From Primulina eburnea (Eukaryota; Streptophyta; Magnoliopsida; Lamiales; Gesneriaceae): DNA of 64,000 bases. This document shows, one piece after another, positions 36,901 through 49,640 of this stretch. Made by a program: the position numbers and the translations under genes. The notes beneath the pieces are model-generated. The model was not told the DNA's origin and ran no database searches. It saw only the letters and a program-made list of their open reading frames with translations. Within the stretch, counting starts at the first letter, position 1. The number at the start of each line of letters is the position of its first letter. Location of the stretch: positions 30,867,321 through 30,931,320 of the forward strand of contig NC_133115.1 of NCBI RefSeq assembly GCF_022965805.1. The letters run 5' to 3'.

Positions 36901-39900
36901 AGCAATGCATAAATCCCCAACTTTCGCAGTATGGATAATTTGACTGTCCAAAGCGGAATGAGTTAAAACTCTAGTTTTCATGACATGTTTCACAGCCTCA
37001 ATGGCTTTAAAAATAGCAACATCTACAAATAAACTGTGAAGAAGAAAAGCTTTTCTATCTCGTATCTGCCTCTCCTCGTCTGTTTGACACGGCAGCGATG
37101 CAATAGACAAAAATCCATTGGCATAAGGTAGCAGATCACTTTTTCCACCTCTGCCTAGACCACCTCCATTTCCTCCCCAGTTTTCATCCTCTAAAGGCAG
37201 AGGAGGAAATGTAGATGGTGATTGTGCAGCAGCAGGTGGGACAAGCCATGTGTTGGATCTGAAGCCAAAAGGGAGATTCCCATACTGCGGTAAAGAATAG
37301 GTAATTCAGTAGTGAATCATGTAAAACTTGGCGCAAAAAGAAAGATGTGGCAAAAAGGCTATTGATCCAGAGAATCCAGGGTAGTGATGCTTTTACCTTA
37401 TTCCTTTCTGAAAATGCTTTCATGAGTACACTGTAAGCCTGAAATGGAGATAAGAAGGTTTATCAGGTCTCAAAAATTGTTTCAGGCACCAACAGAGGAC
37501 ACGTGATGCGAGTTTTCTCTTTACAAAGAAGTGCATCACGGTTAGTAAAAATATGTCGAGCCACCTTCCGAAATGCACCCTAATGAGAGAGCACTAGATA
37601 GTGAGGGCAACTATTACACAAGTTCCAGGAATTTCCCCATAGTAACGCACCATAATCTGTTATGGAGTGCTGCTAGAGCCCAGTTTATAAAAAATATTAC
37701 AAAATTACATCTTAAAACAGGACATAACAAGGATGGCTAAAGGGATTAGCACGCTCACAGTAAGCCACTTGACGGAAATTTAAAGTTAATAACATAAGCA
37801 AATCACCAATAACTTCAAATATCAATGTGGAGCATTTTAAGGATAACAGCAATCAAGTGCGTGGCTGACATAAAAAAAATAATGAAAAAAGGTAGGACTG
37901 ACATTATCAAAGGCTCTGCTGAGTTGTCTCAACAGGTCAAGCAGACTGTGGCAAAGAATCTGATGCTTTCCAGTGCTACAAAAACCTTTTCTGGAAGCTT
38001 CTATAAGAATTAATTTTCCGCTGCACAACTTCACCTGCAAAAACACATTGCAGAATATTATGTTATCATTAGGCCTCCATTTAAGTCGAAGATTGAAGGG
38101 ACTTACTTCAAGAGTGCAAAGATGATCAGTCCCTAAAACTCCACCAGTTTTCTTCACGGCCATCCTTATAACTGAAAGAGTCATCACGTATCCATAAGCG
38201 CACATCCCCAGAAAGACCAGAAATAATTCAAGAAAAGTAAAAAAAAAAAAAAAAAGGAACTAATTTTTCCCTTGCAACTTCCAAGTTCCAACACTAACTG
38301 GTTCGGCAAAATTTTGGATAAAGACTAATACTTGATACACATCTTCTGTTCAAAGATAATTACAACTTTATTTAAATTGCGAACAGAAGAAATATATTTT
38401 TAGAACAAGTAAACTGTTATTGATAGATCATCGGCGGACTTCAGTAATTTACTTACATGCACATAAAATAGACGTAGGCCCGGACTGGGTAAGTTAGTTA
38501 TTAATTATTAAATACTGAAGCTGACATCAAGGAGAAAGCTTACTGCATGAGAAATGGACGATATAACCAATCCATGGTCCACTCCCATGCAGTGGAAGAT
38601 ATACTAGATTAAGAAGAAGGAAAGAGATTTACATTGAAGCGGAGGCGTGAGATGAGAGAGAGAGAAGAACTCATAAAAGTTCCCCAGATTAGGTGAAGTG
38701 TTGTTCATCTCCGCTTCTCCGTCAACTAAAGCCGAGGATGCGTAATTCGCCTCCGCCTCCGCTTCCACCAGTGACGACCGAGGGGAAGAGCCGTCCTTGT
38801 AGCTGTTTGTGCGAAGAGGTTTGCTAGATTTCCTTGAGGCATTGGCATCCTGCACACCTCGCACATTCTTTCCGGCGTCAGCAGCAGTAAAGCTGGAGGC
38901 CGAGGAGGAGGAGAAGGAAGGATCCTTGTTCCTCGACGGCCCAAACGACGTCGTGCTGGAGACGATGTCGAGCAGCCTTCTAACGTGCGCCGTGGCGCCT
39001 TCTTCGTCGTAGTCCTCTGAGATGACAATAAATCCAATAGTTAGGGATAAAATAGGAAATCCATATGTTTTAGTCCCACGTGTCGCATATCTTTTTTTTT
39101 CACCTTCGACTAGCGTGAGGGTGCAGGGTTTCAGTGCGGACACGTCCACCGAGTCTTTCAGTTGTGGGCCCCTGACCTGTAATTTAATGGGCCAGGCAGA
39201 AAATGGGTCATCCAAACCAATCGGGCTGGTTTTATATTATTTTTTAACAAACTCGTTCGAATACGAAACGACCCGAAAATTCGCCTCGTTTTTAGTGTCT
39301 ATTTTTTACATTTATATTACAGTAATTAGATGGATGTGATAATTCGATCTTAGAATGATTTCTGAAGGTTTTTATTTATTTTTCTTGAAAATATAAATAT
39401 AGTTCAACATTTACTATAAATAGTAAAAAAAAAAAAAAGGAAACAGTAACTCCATCTCAACGCCTCATAATCAAGCACATAATTCTCCATCTTAAGACAT
39501 AATAGAATAGTAAGCCCTTTTAAAAATACATAAATTTGTTACATTTTTAGTTGAAGATAGATTAGTTATAATTGGATCTCGAATCCGATATATCATCTCA
39601 GACTTGAAACCTTCTTGTCATGTTATATGTCGTCAATCGCAAATTCGGTTTTTCATAGCATAGTATAAAATGGAGAAAAATTTACCGCATGACAAAGGGA
39701 GAAGTTGGTGATATGACACGTTAATGTGTTCACTAACAACAGGCGACGAACGTCTATTATTTTGTCCGTAGATATTCCCTGGTTCAAAAAAAAGAAACAA
39801 AGACCTAAAAACACACACACATGTATGTCTTAAATATATAAAAAAAAAACCCCAAAATTGAACATGCCAGTCTGAGTAACTAAGTAGTGGTGAAAATTAG

Positions 39901-40540
39901 CGCATGCAACACCATAGTAAAACTTATTTATATACAGTTTTGATACGATGTCTATTCATCGCGTCTATCTTCGTGCCCACGAATGAGATGATATTCATAT
40001 ATTGGATATACGGTGAGCATGATGGATGTAATACATATATTAAACTATATATATGTACATGGCAGGCAGAACTTGATAATTTTAGTATAGCAACGGATTC
40101 TAGACGATGTATTCATTCGCATTGGCAGTTCATTTAGGCTATTCGAATATAAAATTTCGTGTCAGTTTTATTTAACTGCAAGATTTAAATGTTCATACAA
40201 TCTCGTGTCATTTAGGCTATTTTTTTTTATTTAAAAAAAGAGAATATTTATTTGTTTATTAAAAAAAAAAAAAAGAAGAAGCATTTTGGCGTAGTACAAA
40301 CCTTCAAAAGAACAAGAGTTTCATCCGGAAGGATAACTTTGATATCCAACACAACTGGAAGAACTGCAAATTGAAGCAAAACACCAACAATATTATTCAA
40401 TTCCAACGAAATAAAACAAGTTATTTATCTATTAAAACATTATATATGAAATTAAATTAAATGGAAAACGATACGACACCCTTCTCGTCTTTCTTCTTCT
40501 TGTCACCCTTAGGCTTGCCCCGAGAGTTCTTTGGTGCCAT
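27441..40540 (-). CDS. REC1: REDUCED CHLOROPLAST COVERAGE-type CLU/TPR protein, 23 exons, with an apparent frameshift
   Basis: Coding exons in transcript order: 40480-40540, 40302-40363, 39686-39778, 39104-39176, 38633-39016, 38107-38171, 37903-38034, 37397-37438, 36760-37284, 36498-36655, 35715-36247, 35567-35629, 35382-35483, 34250-34561, 33625-33717, 33431-33532, 33059-33163, 32749-32882, 31621-31804, 31078-31209, 30675-30787, 29929-30019, 27441-29624. Every junction has GT-AG sites and matching phase. The product would be about 1913 residues, as in plant REC1-3, cytosolic and nuclear proteins that set the cell volume given to chloroplasts. The N-terminus is [21 protein letters not shown] ubiquitin-like region follows ([14 protein letters not shown]), then LTPPLQFIR, the CLU core (exons 9-10), TPR repeats (exons 16-20) and a disordered tail with [14 protein letters not shown]. 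One extra T in exon 11 breaks the frame at 36234-36236 (separate entry). The REC1 choice rests on similarity and on the nearby APF2-like protease; REC2/3 remain possible. Confidence 0.88.
33874..33934 (+). repeat. (GA)n microsatellite in REC-family intron 14
   Basis: About 30 uninterrupted GA units within the intron between exons 14 and 15. In the transcript this is a long CU tract about 150 bases downstream of the next acceptor's opposite end. Confidence 0.95.
36226..36247 (-). other. apparent +1 frameshift in REC-family exon 11
   Basis: After the exon 10/11 junction the minus strand reads S-L-R-L-L-S-S-stop, with the TGA at 36226-36228. The expected family sequence is SLRLLLH, and dropping one T from the TTT run at 36234-36236 gives exactly that. 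The same frame then continues for about 170 codons to the next donor. The single-base excess makes the summed exon length 5743, one more than a multiple of three. No alternative donor or acceptor that I could see restores the frame. Confidence 0.8.
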
Positions 40541-41140
40541 TCTGAAACTTGAGCTAGCGCCTTGATTGATTGACAAGCTTCAACTTCTGAAACTGTTTTC
40601 TTCGGTAAACTGAATTCGAATTCAAAAATATACTTGAAAAAATTATCCACCCATTTTTTGAAAGCAAAAAACAAAGATTACAGCTACTCTATTTTCTGTA
40701 AACAGTAAACCAGCTGCCTGAATGATTAATGGCCGTTAATGTCGTTTTGATAATATTACAATAACATTACAGGTAAAACAAAAAATAGAAGCCAACTATG
40801 TTTCTAACTACTCTTGCCATAAAAAAACAACAAGAAATCAAGAAAAACAATTGCGAAATTCATACTCACAGCACGCACGCAGTTTCAACCTTAAACTTGG
40901 CACAAATTTTGTATGTAATGATATATTATGAAACGGCAGTACTGCTTACTACAAGGTAAGAGTTAACCAATTTATTGCGGAATTCAATTCAAGATTGCGA
41001 CAAGTTTGTGTAATCCCGGATATGATTGATATGCAGAGGTTAATTAAATGTGGAATTCATTTACATCTGAGAAAGCAATCATGAACAAATCATATACATA
41101 TATATATATATGTATATGTATATATATACATATACAGGTG

Positions 41141-41290
41141 GTTGTACCTTGGTGAATAGGTGGTTGTAAGCTGGTGGAGCTAGGTTCAGTATTCGGATAA
41201 TGTGAAGATATTGGAGTGCACCATTAAAAGAGAAGCCTGAGAGAGAGGCAGAGGGAGGGAGAATATTGGAAGAGGCAAAATGAAAGAGAT
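41141..41290 (-). other. probable 5' UTR exon of the REC-family gene
   Basis: On the minus strand a pyrimidine-rich leader (CTCCCTCCCTCTGCCTCTCT) ends CACCAAG|GTACAACC. An acceptor TTTCAG|AAGTTG lies shortly upstream of the start codon at 40540, which suggests a leader intron of about 500 bases. The far 5' boundary is not defined. Confidence 0.4.
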
Positions 41291-43826
41291 ATAGGTGGGT
41301 GAGGGGGGGTTGGGGTTGGGGTGGGGTGTGGGCGTGGGTGTGGGTGTGATAAGGAAGGAAGGGTTGAGATTTAACGGTCAGAATTATATGGGATCTTCCA
41401 TCCAATTGGATACTCGATATTTATAATTTATAGTATATGTTTTGCCTAATTTTCTTGAATATATGATTGGATTGGTAATTTTTAAATCGGGTTGAATTCT
41501 ATTATATTTTTCGAAGGTTACTGCATGGAAACTTGATCAAATGTTTTTCATTTTGATCTAGGTCATTTATGGTTTTATTATACTAATTTATGTTTTTTTT
41601 TTCGATTTTAATCTTTTTTAATCGAAATGCTAACTGGCCATGGAAAAGAGAACGTGTCACCTCTTAATATACCCATTGGCACACTCTTAACTTTTATTTT
41701 TTGAGACTTCACTCTAGTCGATTTTGGTGTGGTGATAAGGCGTGTAATTTCTTTAACTAAAATATTTGTTCCATGTTTAATAGATACAGTTGATTATAGA
41801 GTAAAATTATCGAAGCACCGATATAAATTTTGGATATCTATTTACTTTTTCGATTACATGGGAATCCATGGCCGTTATATTTTGGTATACACTAGATAGA
41901 TCTACAGGCTATAACAATAGTCTGCAAATCACGTTAACCAGGTAAACCGTATTGAGTAAGTCATGTGTGACATCCATGTCCGAAAAGATATTGATAAGAA
42001 CAACTGAACTTTTGATAATTGATCAAGCATTCACCTATTCCATCTACTCAAATATCTTCGAAGACGTTTTGGATATATACTAGATTTTTATTTTATTCTT
42101 TGAAAACGGTATGTACTCGATTATTTATACGTATGCTGTATTACGTATATACGAGCCAAAAGAATATGGACAAGCTAATTAATATGTGAATATTTTCTAA
42201 TAAAAAATTATACGTGGATGAATAGAATAATAACTGTTTTAATGCAAAATTTAAAAAGCAAGAAAATAAAAAAAGATTTAGTTTTGAAAATGTGAATGCA
42301 ACAACGCTGTGATATGACTGAGAAGGCAGCAGATGCCCGTTTTGCAGGTTGCAGGACCTAATCGGGACCAGCACACTTTTTTGTTGTTTAATTCGCGTAT
42401 GCATGTTTTAATAATTACATTACGATTATATATAGTATAGTAAGCCATAGGTGACACTCGTGTATCTTAAATATTATTTTATTTATTTATTATTTTTTTC
42501 CTTTTTTGTGCTGGCGAGGGAATAGATATCCGGAGCGAGTTTGAACAAACCTAAACCCGCCCCGACACTTGATGGGTTCAATCCGAATTGGATCCACCAT
42601 AAATTATATAATTTTTAATTTTAGGCTTTTAGCCGCTACACAGTGAAAAGGTCGAAACTCTAGCTACCATGATCTATCAGATATCATACGCACGAGAACA
42701 TTGGTACAAAGACGAAGAACACATATTTCGGGGACAAAGACGCATATTCGCCTTCAAACTTGATTCCTCGTCTTTTCTATAATTAGAAGTTTGATGCTTA
42801 AATTGAAAAACATGACTATTTTATTTTATTTTCTATTTCGTGATGAACTAACTTTTATATTCTATGATAACGATATAACTTGGTCAACTTTATGTTTTTG
42901 AATTATTGATTTATGTATTTGAATTGCTTTTTTGTTTATTTGTGTTTGCTTCTTCTTTTCTTTTTTTCTTTCATGCTTTGATGTGCTGATCATTATTTGA
43001 CTGAATTAATAATTGAAATCCATCACTCGAGAGACGAGATTGAAATTAAGATCTTTGGGAACACATCTTTAGGTATTTATATAATTCAGATGTCACATAG
43101 CCTCATCGAAGTCTATATATATATATATATATATAAGAACATCATCTGTATATGTAGTCTAGTGTTATATTTTAAATAGGAATAATGAAATCAATATTAG
43201 GTGATGCAATTTTATTCATCACTTGGGAACGAAATGAGATAAAATAGTTTAGTGTTCTTGACTAATAACTAGTTGAAATTACTTATATAAACATCAATAG
43301 TAATTAAATATATATAATGGAGACCAAGTGAAATCGAACATTTAGATTTCTCTTATTCTCTTTATTCAATGGTGCTTAATAACAATTCTGGAATTTTTAA
43401 ATAAATTTGAGATTATTTTAATTACTATTTGATATAACTTTGAATAACATACTCCTCGTCAGAACAATATTTTATTCATCATATAGTAGAATTTGACACC
43501 GTGAGCTTATGAACGGAAAACAAGCAACAACATCTTTTTATGAATCGAGGATTATTTATTTTTTTAAGAATAAAACGGAAAAAAATTAAAGAAAAATGTA
43601 GCTACAAGTGTTCTTGCTAATGGCATCTTTGGTTTTTTTAAGCTATTTTTTTAAAAAATTATATTTCATAGGATATGAAATTCGAGGATTTCTCCATAAG
43701 CTTTATTAGAACAAATTTTCAATCCATAACATATTTGCTGTCGATATGGCTCAAACATCATTTGTCAAGTAATTTGGTTTTCAACGAAATGTGAGAAAAA
43801 TATATTTGTTATATATTATTATTTGA

Positions 43827-44012
43827 TTAGGTCTCTTGTGAAACGACCTCACGAATATTTATCTGTGAGATGAGTCAACCCTATCGATATTCACAATAAA
43901 AAGTAATACTCTTAGAGATCTGTCTCACAATTAAAAGTCTTATGGATGACTCAAATAAGAGATCCATCTCACAAAATATGACCATGAGACCGTCTCACAC
44001 AAGTCTTTGCCT
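43827..44012 (-). repeat. 180-bp family with palindromic ends, copy F
   Basis: Reversed copy from TTAGGTCTCTTGTGAAACGA to GAGACCGTCTCACACAAG. It has an inserted duplicate of the AGATCTGTCTCACAA word in its middle (about 43915-43933). Confidence 0.78.
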
Positions 44013-44273
44013 TATCATTTATAAAATCAAATATACTTTAGTCAATCGTTAAATTCATATATTATATATACCGAAGATAATTTGTGTATGATCAAAGATA
44101 ATTTGTGTGTGTTTATATCATTGGAACAATGCACCAAAATCAAATAGTTTTAAAAAAATGCAATATATACATATATAGATTTATTTATTATAAAACTTAT
44201 AATTTCATTCTTTTATCAGAATAATACAATGTAAACACATTAAATCGTTTTAGTATTTTTATGTGAATTTCCT

Positions 44274-44289
44274 TTAATAACCTTTTATT
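44274..44289. repeat. target-site duplication of the SINE, left copy
   Basis: TTAATAACCTTTTATT, perfectly repeated at 44535-44550 on the other side of the SINE. Confidence 0.88.
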
Positions 44290-44534
44290 GCTCCAAAAGG
44301 TGAAATCGCTCACCTTAGGCGCCCTTCACCTCCGGCCCGACAGGAATGTGAGAGGAGGTAAATCATGGTGATTCAGCCAACAAGCAGCAGCTAGACCTTA
44401 TGCTACGTCGCGCACAAGGAGCTCCCCCTCATTGGAGGGAATTTAACTCCCACACTGCCGCTTGCGAGACTCGATCCCCGGTCATTGCTCCAAGATTTAC
44501 TGCTGCTGATCAACTGAGCTAAGCTCATGCGGGC
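44290..44534 (-). mobile_element. tRNA-derived SINE with intact promoter boxes
   Basis: On the minus strand the 245-bp element starts GCCCGCATGAGCTTAGCTCA. The pol III A box is TAGCTCAGTTGATCAG and the B box is GGGGATCGAGTCTC, spaced as in a tRNA gene. The body beyond the tRNA-like head contains GGGAGTTAAATTCCCTCC. Perfect 16-bp target-site duplications flank it. It is not a functional tRNA, since the stems do not close. The family name is unknown to me. Confidence 0.85.
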
Positions 44535-45240
44535 TTAATAACCTTTTATTAAATAGATGAGAGAGTGCAAAATTTCGAATTTGGGCGGAAGATGATTTCA
44601 ACGACCGACAGGGGAAATCATGTACAGTTTTCAAAACTATTACTAATTTGTCAAAATAGGGCTAATCTTTTCTTTCCTCTGAAGCTATTCAAATATAATA
44701 TATATATGGTTTGGGGTTGGTTTTCGAAAGTAAGTCTCGGTCTCAGTCTCACGAAATTGACACGTGAGATCTGTCACGTCATTTTTTGTAGGTTTTCAAA
44801 AACCACAAAACCTATAGATTTGGTGATATCTATGAATATATAAACTGCAACTTGGAGTCATATGAATTATGCGTGACACATTCATATTTTAATGAAAACG
44901 ACGCCTCGAGGATACTTAATTCTGCACCTCCCAATATTTGAACTGTGCCAAAATTTCGAAATATTGATGAATAAACCCTAATTTGCAAGCAACGAATTCC
45001 ATGAAACAAGACAAATTCATTTACGTTGCTTCTTTCTTGCTGGAACCAACTCGAAATTATCCCACGAGATTGTTTCATTTCATCCACGACTTCTCTCCCA
45101 CCTGTTTATTTCTAAATTAATTTTAATTCACTATCATATATTATTACATGTTTTTTTACATGTTTAATCTCATATATTCGTAGTCGGTATGTAGTTCAAG
45201 TTACGGAATTCCCAATAAATGTGATCCTCTTTTCTTATAA

Positions 45241-45419
45241 TAAGTGTCTTGTGAGACGGTCTCACAAGACTTTATCTGTGAGACTGGTCAACCCCATCGA
45301 TATTCACAATAAAAAGTAATACTCTTAGCATAAAAAGTAATATTTTTTAGGATAACCCAAATAAGATATATGTCTCACAAAATACGACCGGTGAGATCGT
45401 ATCACACAAATTTTTGCCT
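45241..45419 (-). repeat. 180-bp family with palindromic ends, copy G
   Basis: Reversed copy from TAAGTGTCTTGTGAGACGGT to GTATCACACAAATTTTTGCC. The inner CTTAGCATAAAAAGTAATA word is intact. Confidence 0.82.
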
Positions 45420-47469
45420 TTTTTTTTATTTCACGTCGAATTTATACTATATTATAGAGATTATGTTCTTCAAATAGCCATATATATAATACTATATCTC
45501 ACAAAATGAATTACATATATATTTAAGTTAATTTCTAAGTTGTTTAAAAAAATTCCACTCAAATTGCATCATTATTTCTTCAAATTAACACATTATCCAA
45601 GTTTAGGAAACATGAAAAAAATTTGAGCATATATATCTGCCAAAACGATCGATTTTGGTATTTCATGTCATTGAATTTCAATCATACCCCTCTATCTTTA
45701 TTATTTTTTGTAATTTTGGTTTTTTTTTTTTTTAAATGTAACGCTGGCTTGAAATCGAAATGAAATTCATGTGTGTAGTACCATATCAGAATCTGTGATA
45801 AAAAAAAATGAATAAAATTGTCGGAAATTGTAATCTACAGGGACTATGAGCTGATTTTACTACATAGATGATGAAAATTGTAAAAAGACAAATATATTGA
45901 ACAAAAATTATGATTTTCCATTTTTATTATGTATATGATTTTTTATTATTTTATATAAAATCTGATTTAAACCGGGACAATCATTCAAAACACCAATTGT
46001 ATAAGCATTCATCACGAGCAGAAAAACACTAATAAAAATTAAAATATCAAATCAGTTAGTATATTTTGTCTCAAATTTAGCAGGTATCGATCAACTAGGT
46101 GATGTATAATAAGTCGAAAATAATTCTAGCTAGAATAATTGTGTGTCACATCCAAAATATACGAACCATTATTTGTTCTAACCAAGATTTGCCTTCATAA
46201 TTTGTCAGATTATATTAATGTGTTTTGTTCAGTGCCCATTACTAAAGGTATTTGTCAAGGAAAATGGATACTTATAAATATATATTTTTAAGTAAAATGT
46301 GTGATTATTAGTTGCATTATATTTATATCTCACGTCGTTGAATTTGTGAATAAATATAAAATAAAGTACAACTAATATATACAGAAAAAATTAAAACTGG
46401 AAAATGACGATCACCCGGCTGGCCTTGCTTCACCACTTCTTAGTGGTTTTCCACTTGCAATAAAAAGTGTTCGTTGTTTTATTTGAAAAAAAAAAAAACA
46501 ATTGTTAATGGTACTGATTTCGACTGTTCTAACAAGCTTGAATAATATTATATCCCAACAATTTATCTTCAAATAATTGTATTTCTGTAATAAATTATGA
46601 GAACCGAACTCATAACATTATATTGACTCTGATATTAATTGTCAGGATCAAAAGCTTATCAGTAGGACAAAAGTTGTAGATGTTAGTCGAAGCGTATTTT
46701 ATTTCGTTATACACGTGGTAGCCCATAGTGGACTTACTTGGGTGCTAATAGGTCGGTTTGTTAGATCAACGAGTCCAAAGACTTGCCACACCAAATTTTT
46801 TTCCCATAATACCATTAATTTTTGAGTGAAAATAATTACAATTCAATAAAATAAAACCTCAAATATTAACTTTCAAAATTATTAACCTCGTTATATTTCA
46901 CATAAAAAATGTATTTTATATAAATATATGTTTTATATTTAAATTCAATTTTGTGCACGGATTGGGTGCAAAAATTTGCTAGTATTATAAAGAGAGACAT
47001 TAACAAACTTTGTATGACCACTTCAAATTGTAATTAACACTTTCATTTTTAATAATTTACTAATATATTAATATAAATTAACACAAAATTTAAAAATACA
47101 ATGTTGTATTTAACGTCAAACAATATTAATCATAAAAACGATTATATAAGCACAAAAGCGTTCATCCCAATCGCTAGTTGTAATAAGGTGTGTGATTGAT
47201 TTTGTTTCTTTAGAAAAAATATTGTCACGTCAAATCATGTAAGTTTGTATCCGGTAATAATTTAAAAATAGTCTATAATTTAATGAAACTTAGCTCCCAT
47301 TATTAAATGAATTTGATTCGAATTGGGTACATCGAACTAGATCAAATTTACATGTTTAACCATGTTAATTGACCTAAAACCTAGAGTAAATATAAATTTT
47401 CATTTTTAATTGGTCTATTACCTTCTCATTCTCTCATCGTGTATGACATTAAATTTACAAAAGCAACAA

Positions 47470-47740
47470 ACGTGTGTCTATATATATATATATATACTAG
47501 TACAACGACGCACGCGTTGCGTGCTTGTACGATATGTTTTTATAATTTATTTGATTCCTATTTAAATGAGGATCAAAATATATTTATAAGAAATAATGAG
47601 TGGCTACATTATAATTTTGATATATGAACTAAAAAATAAATTAAAAAAGAATAAAAAAGACCCAAGCAAAAATTGAACCTACAACCTCATGATTAAGAAA
47701 CATAGGCTTTATCCACTAAACTACATGTGACTTGCTTTTA
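47470..47740. mobile_element. transposon remnant with CACGCGTTGCGTG palindrome and a tRNA-like segment
   Basis: The left part reads ATACTAGTACAACGACGCAC and is followed by GCGTTGCGTGCTTGTACGA, a palindromic motif common at ends of plant Helitron-like elements. At 47660-47735, minus strand, TAGTTTAGTGGATAAAGCC and GTAGGTTCAATTTTTG resemble tRNA A and B boxes. The class is uncertain; the two parts may belong to different elements. Confidence 0.35.
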
Positions 47741-47868
47741 TTCTTTAACACTTTATTAATATATATAATTAGTAATGTAGAGAGTGGGGTTGAAGGGTAT
47801 TTTAGGTATTTTAAAAAACAGACCAAGGAAGTTACTCTAACCTACTCAGCCTTAATAAATAGTAAGAG

Positions 47869-47917
47869 ATATATATATATATATGTGTATATATATATAT
47901 ATGTGTATATATATATA

Positions 47918-47970
<53 letters not shown>
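47869..47970. repeat. (AT)n microsatellite with GTGT interruptions
   Basis: About 100 bases of alternating AT with regularly spaced TGTG interruptions. It borders the foldback element and resumes on its other side (48144-48181). Confidence 0.95.
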
Positions 47971-47974
<4 letters not shown>

Positions 47975-48143
47975 TTTTGATATGCTGCACACCTATCGTA
48001 TACACCTATGTGAGCACCGATGAGGTGTCACTCACTTATTGGATGTGATGAAATATAGAAAAATTGTGCATCCAATGGGTGTGTGACACCTCATCGGTGC
48101 TCACATAGGTGTGCACGGTGGGTGTGTAGCATATCAAAACTCT
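47971..48143. mobile_element. foldback MITE inserted in an AT microsatellite
   Basis: A 173-bp element that is almost wholly an inverted repeat. The left arm starts AGAGTTTTGATATGCTGCAC and the right arm ends GTAGCATATCAAAACTCT. The core CACCTATGTGAGCACCGATG recurs inverted on the right. The arms run for about 75-80 bases with few mismatches and a short loop near 48045-48070. A TA target site is likely, but the AT tract hides it. It has no coding capacity. Confidence 0.85.
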
Positions 48144-48146
48144 ATA

Positions 48147-48181
<35 letters not shown>

Positions 48182-48183
<2 letters not shown>

Positions 48184-49640
48184 CCCATGGCTTTTCCTTT
48201 GGAATACGCTCAAATCTTTCGAACTGTTTTCTCGCATCAAGCGTGCATTTCTCGTATTCATTGGGAAGTTAATTCGGTCGCTAAGACTCTTGCTTTTCGA
48301 GCTTGTATCTTGAAGAGAGGTCTTGATCAGGGGTGTAAACAAACCGATCAAGTTCATGAGTTTTTTGAGATGATTTGAAAAATATGATTCGTTTTGAGCT
48401 TATTAAATTCGACCCAAACTCGAGCCCAAATTACTTTTTTCGATAGTCCGCGAGCTGTTTGCGAGTTTTAGTATTTTATTAATATGTTATAATTATATAT
48501 TAAATAAATAAATTTCTAGTCTTCCGAGTACTTATTTCGAGTAATAATTCAAATAGTTCGTAAAATCTTTCGAACCGAACTCGAACTCGAGATCTATCTT
48601 TAATTATAACCGAATTCGAGCGAAAATTTTAAAAATTTTCGAACTTCAACACGAGCTTGGACTCGAATATAAAAATTCGAGCCCGGTTCGAAACTTCAAA
48701 TTTGTCTGTGTACGTTACATACATTTTAAATATTTATGGCCCATAATTGCTCCAAAATACTTTATATATCCAGCCCCATTACAGATAGTTTTTTTTTTTT
48801 TTTTTTGTGTGTGGATGAAAATATATAAGATTTCATTATCAACCAATTAATGTACAAAAGGAATAAAAAACAAGGGACAAAACTCCTTGGAGTCGAACAG
48901 TATCCTTGAGCAAAACTAAAAGAAGCAAGACTATGAACTACTTGGCTGGTAGCACGTCTACAATATTAGACAAACCACTGCGTAGCCTGCATGCACGATC
49001 GGTTAATGAACTCGACAATAGTAGCTTCCTTAGAAAAAAATGACGGATCACAAATAGCTCTCACCGAAAACTATTGTCAAAGTTGTGAACTAATTGACTA
49101 CTGCAGTCGAATTTATTGAGCCATTTTCGATAATTTATGTGGTGGAATTTGCGTCAGAAATTTATTTGAATTTTTAATGTTTGTTGTGATGAAAAGTTCT
49201 ATTTTTCTATTGATATTTTGTATTGACGATGCATTGATAATTGTACATGGTAATTTTCTAAACTTGTATCGTGGATGGTTTTTCATTTTTTATTTTCTTT
49301 TGTAGTTAGTATGGTTATTTTATTTATCCACGACTGAAAATTTGAAATTGTGTAGTTTGATTTTTGTGGAGGTTTTTTCTGTTTTTATTTCATGCAATAT
49401 TAGTCTTAGGTAAAATTCTGTTTGGAGTTGTAGATATGGTTAAATATGATTTAAAATGAGTAACATTACTCGTCAAAACTGAATTGTATGGAACTGAAAC
49501 TCGAGCTACTAGGTGATATAAAAAATGAAAAAGTTTTATATAAGTTTGATATAATTCATCACGAAAGGTTTATAATATTTATATAATTTCTGAATTATGT
49601 AGTCGATTAGTAGAAACCGAAAAGACACAACATTATCACA
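48182..49640. other. transposon debris
   Basis: CAGGGGTGTAAACAAACCGA at about 48328 looks like the end of a hAT-type non-autonomous element. The segment to about 48700 is rich in CGAACTCGAGCC-type words typical of those elements. A poly-T run near 48790-48807 followed by GTGTGTGGATGAAAATATAT could be the tail of a retroposon in minus orientation. None of this can be classified firmly. Confidence 0.35.

Larger units (their letters stand above)
41300..47460. other. gene-poor, transposon-rich region
   Basis: No gene is supported. It contains two copies of the 180-bp family (43827, 45241), a tRNA-derived SINE (44290-44534) and AT microsatellites near 41098 and 43117. A stretch rich in CCCGCCCC-type words near 42530-42600 resembles degenerate DNA-transposon debris. 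Confidence 0.55.

Noticed and set aside
44290..44534. Functional tRNA gene
   Set aside because: A and B boxes are present but the acceptor and anticodon stems do not pair; the long tail and target duplications indicate a SINE.
47869..47970. Low-complexity ORF of alternating Tyr and Ile
   Set aside because: It is the translation of an AT microsatellite.
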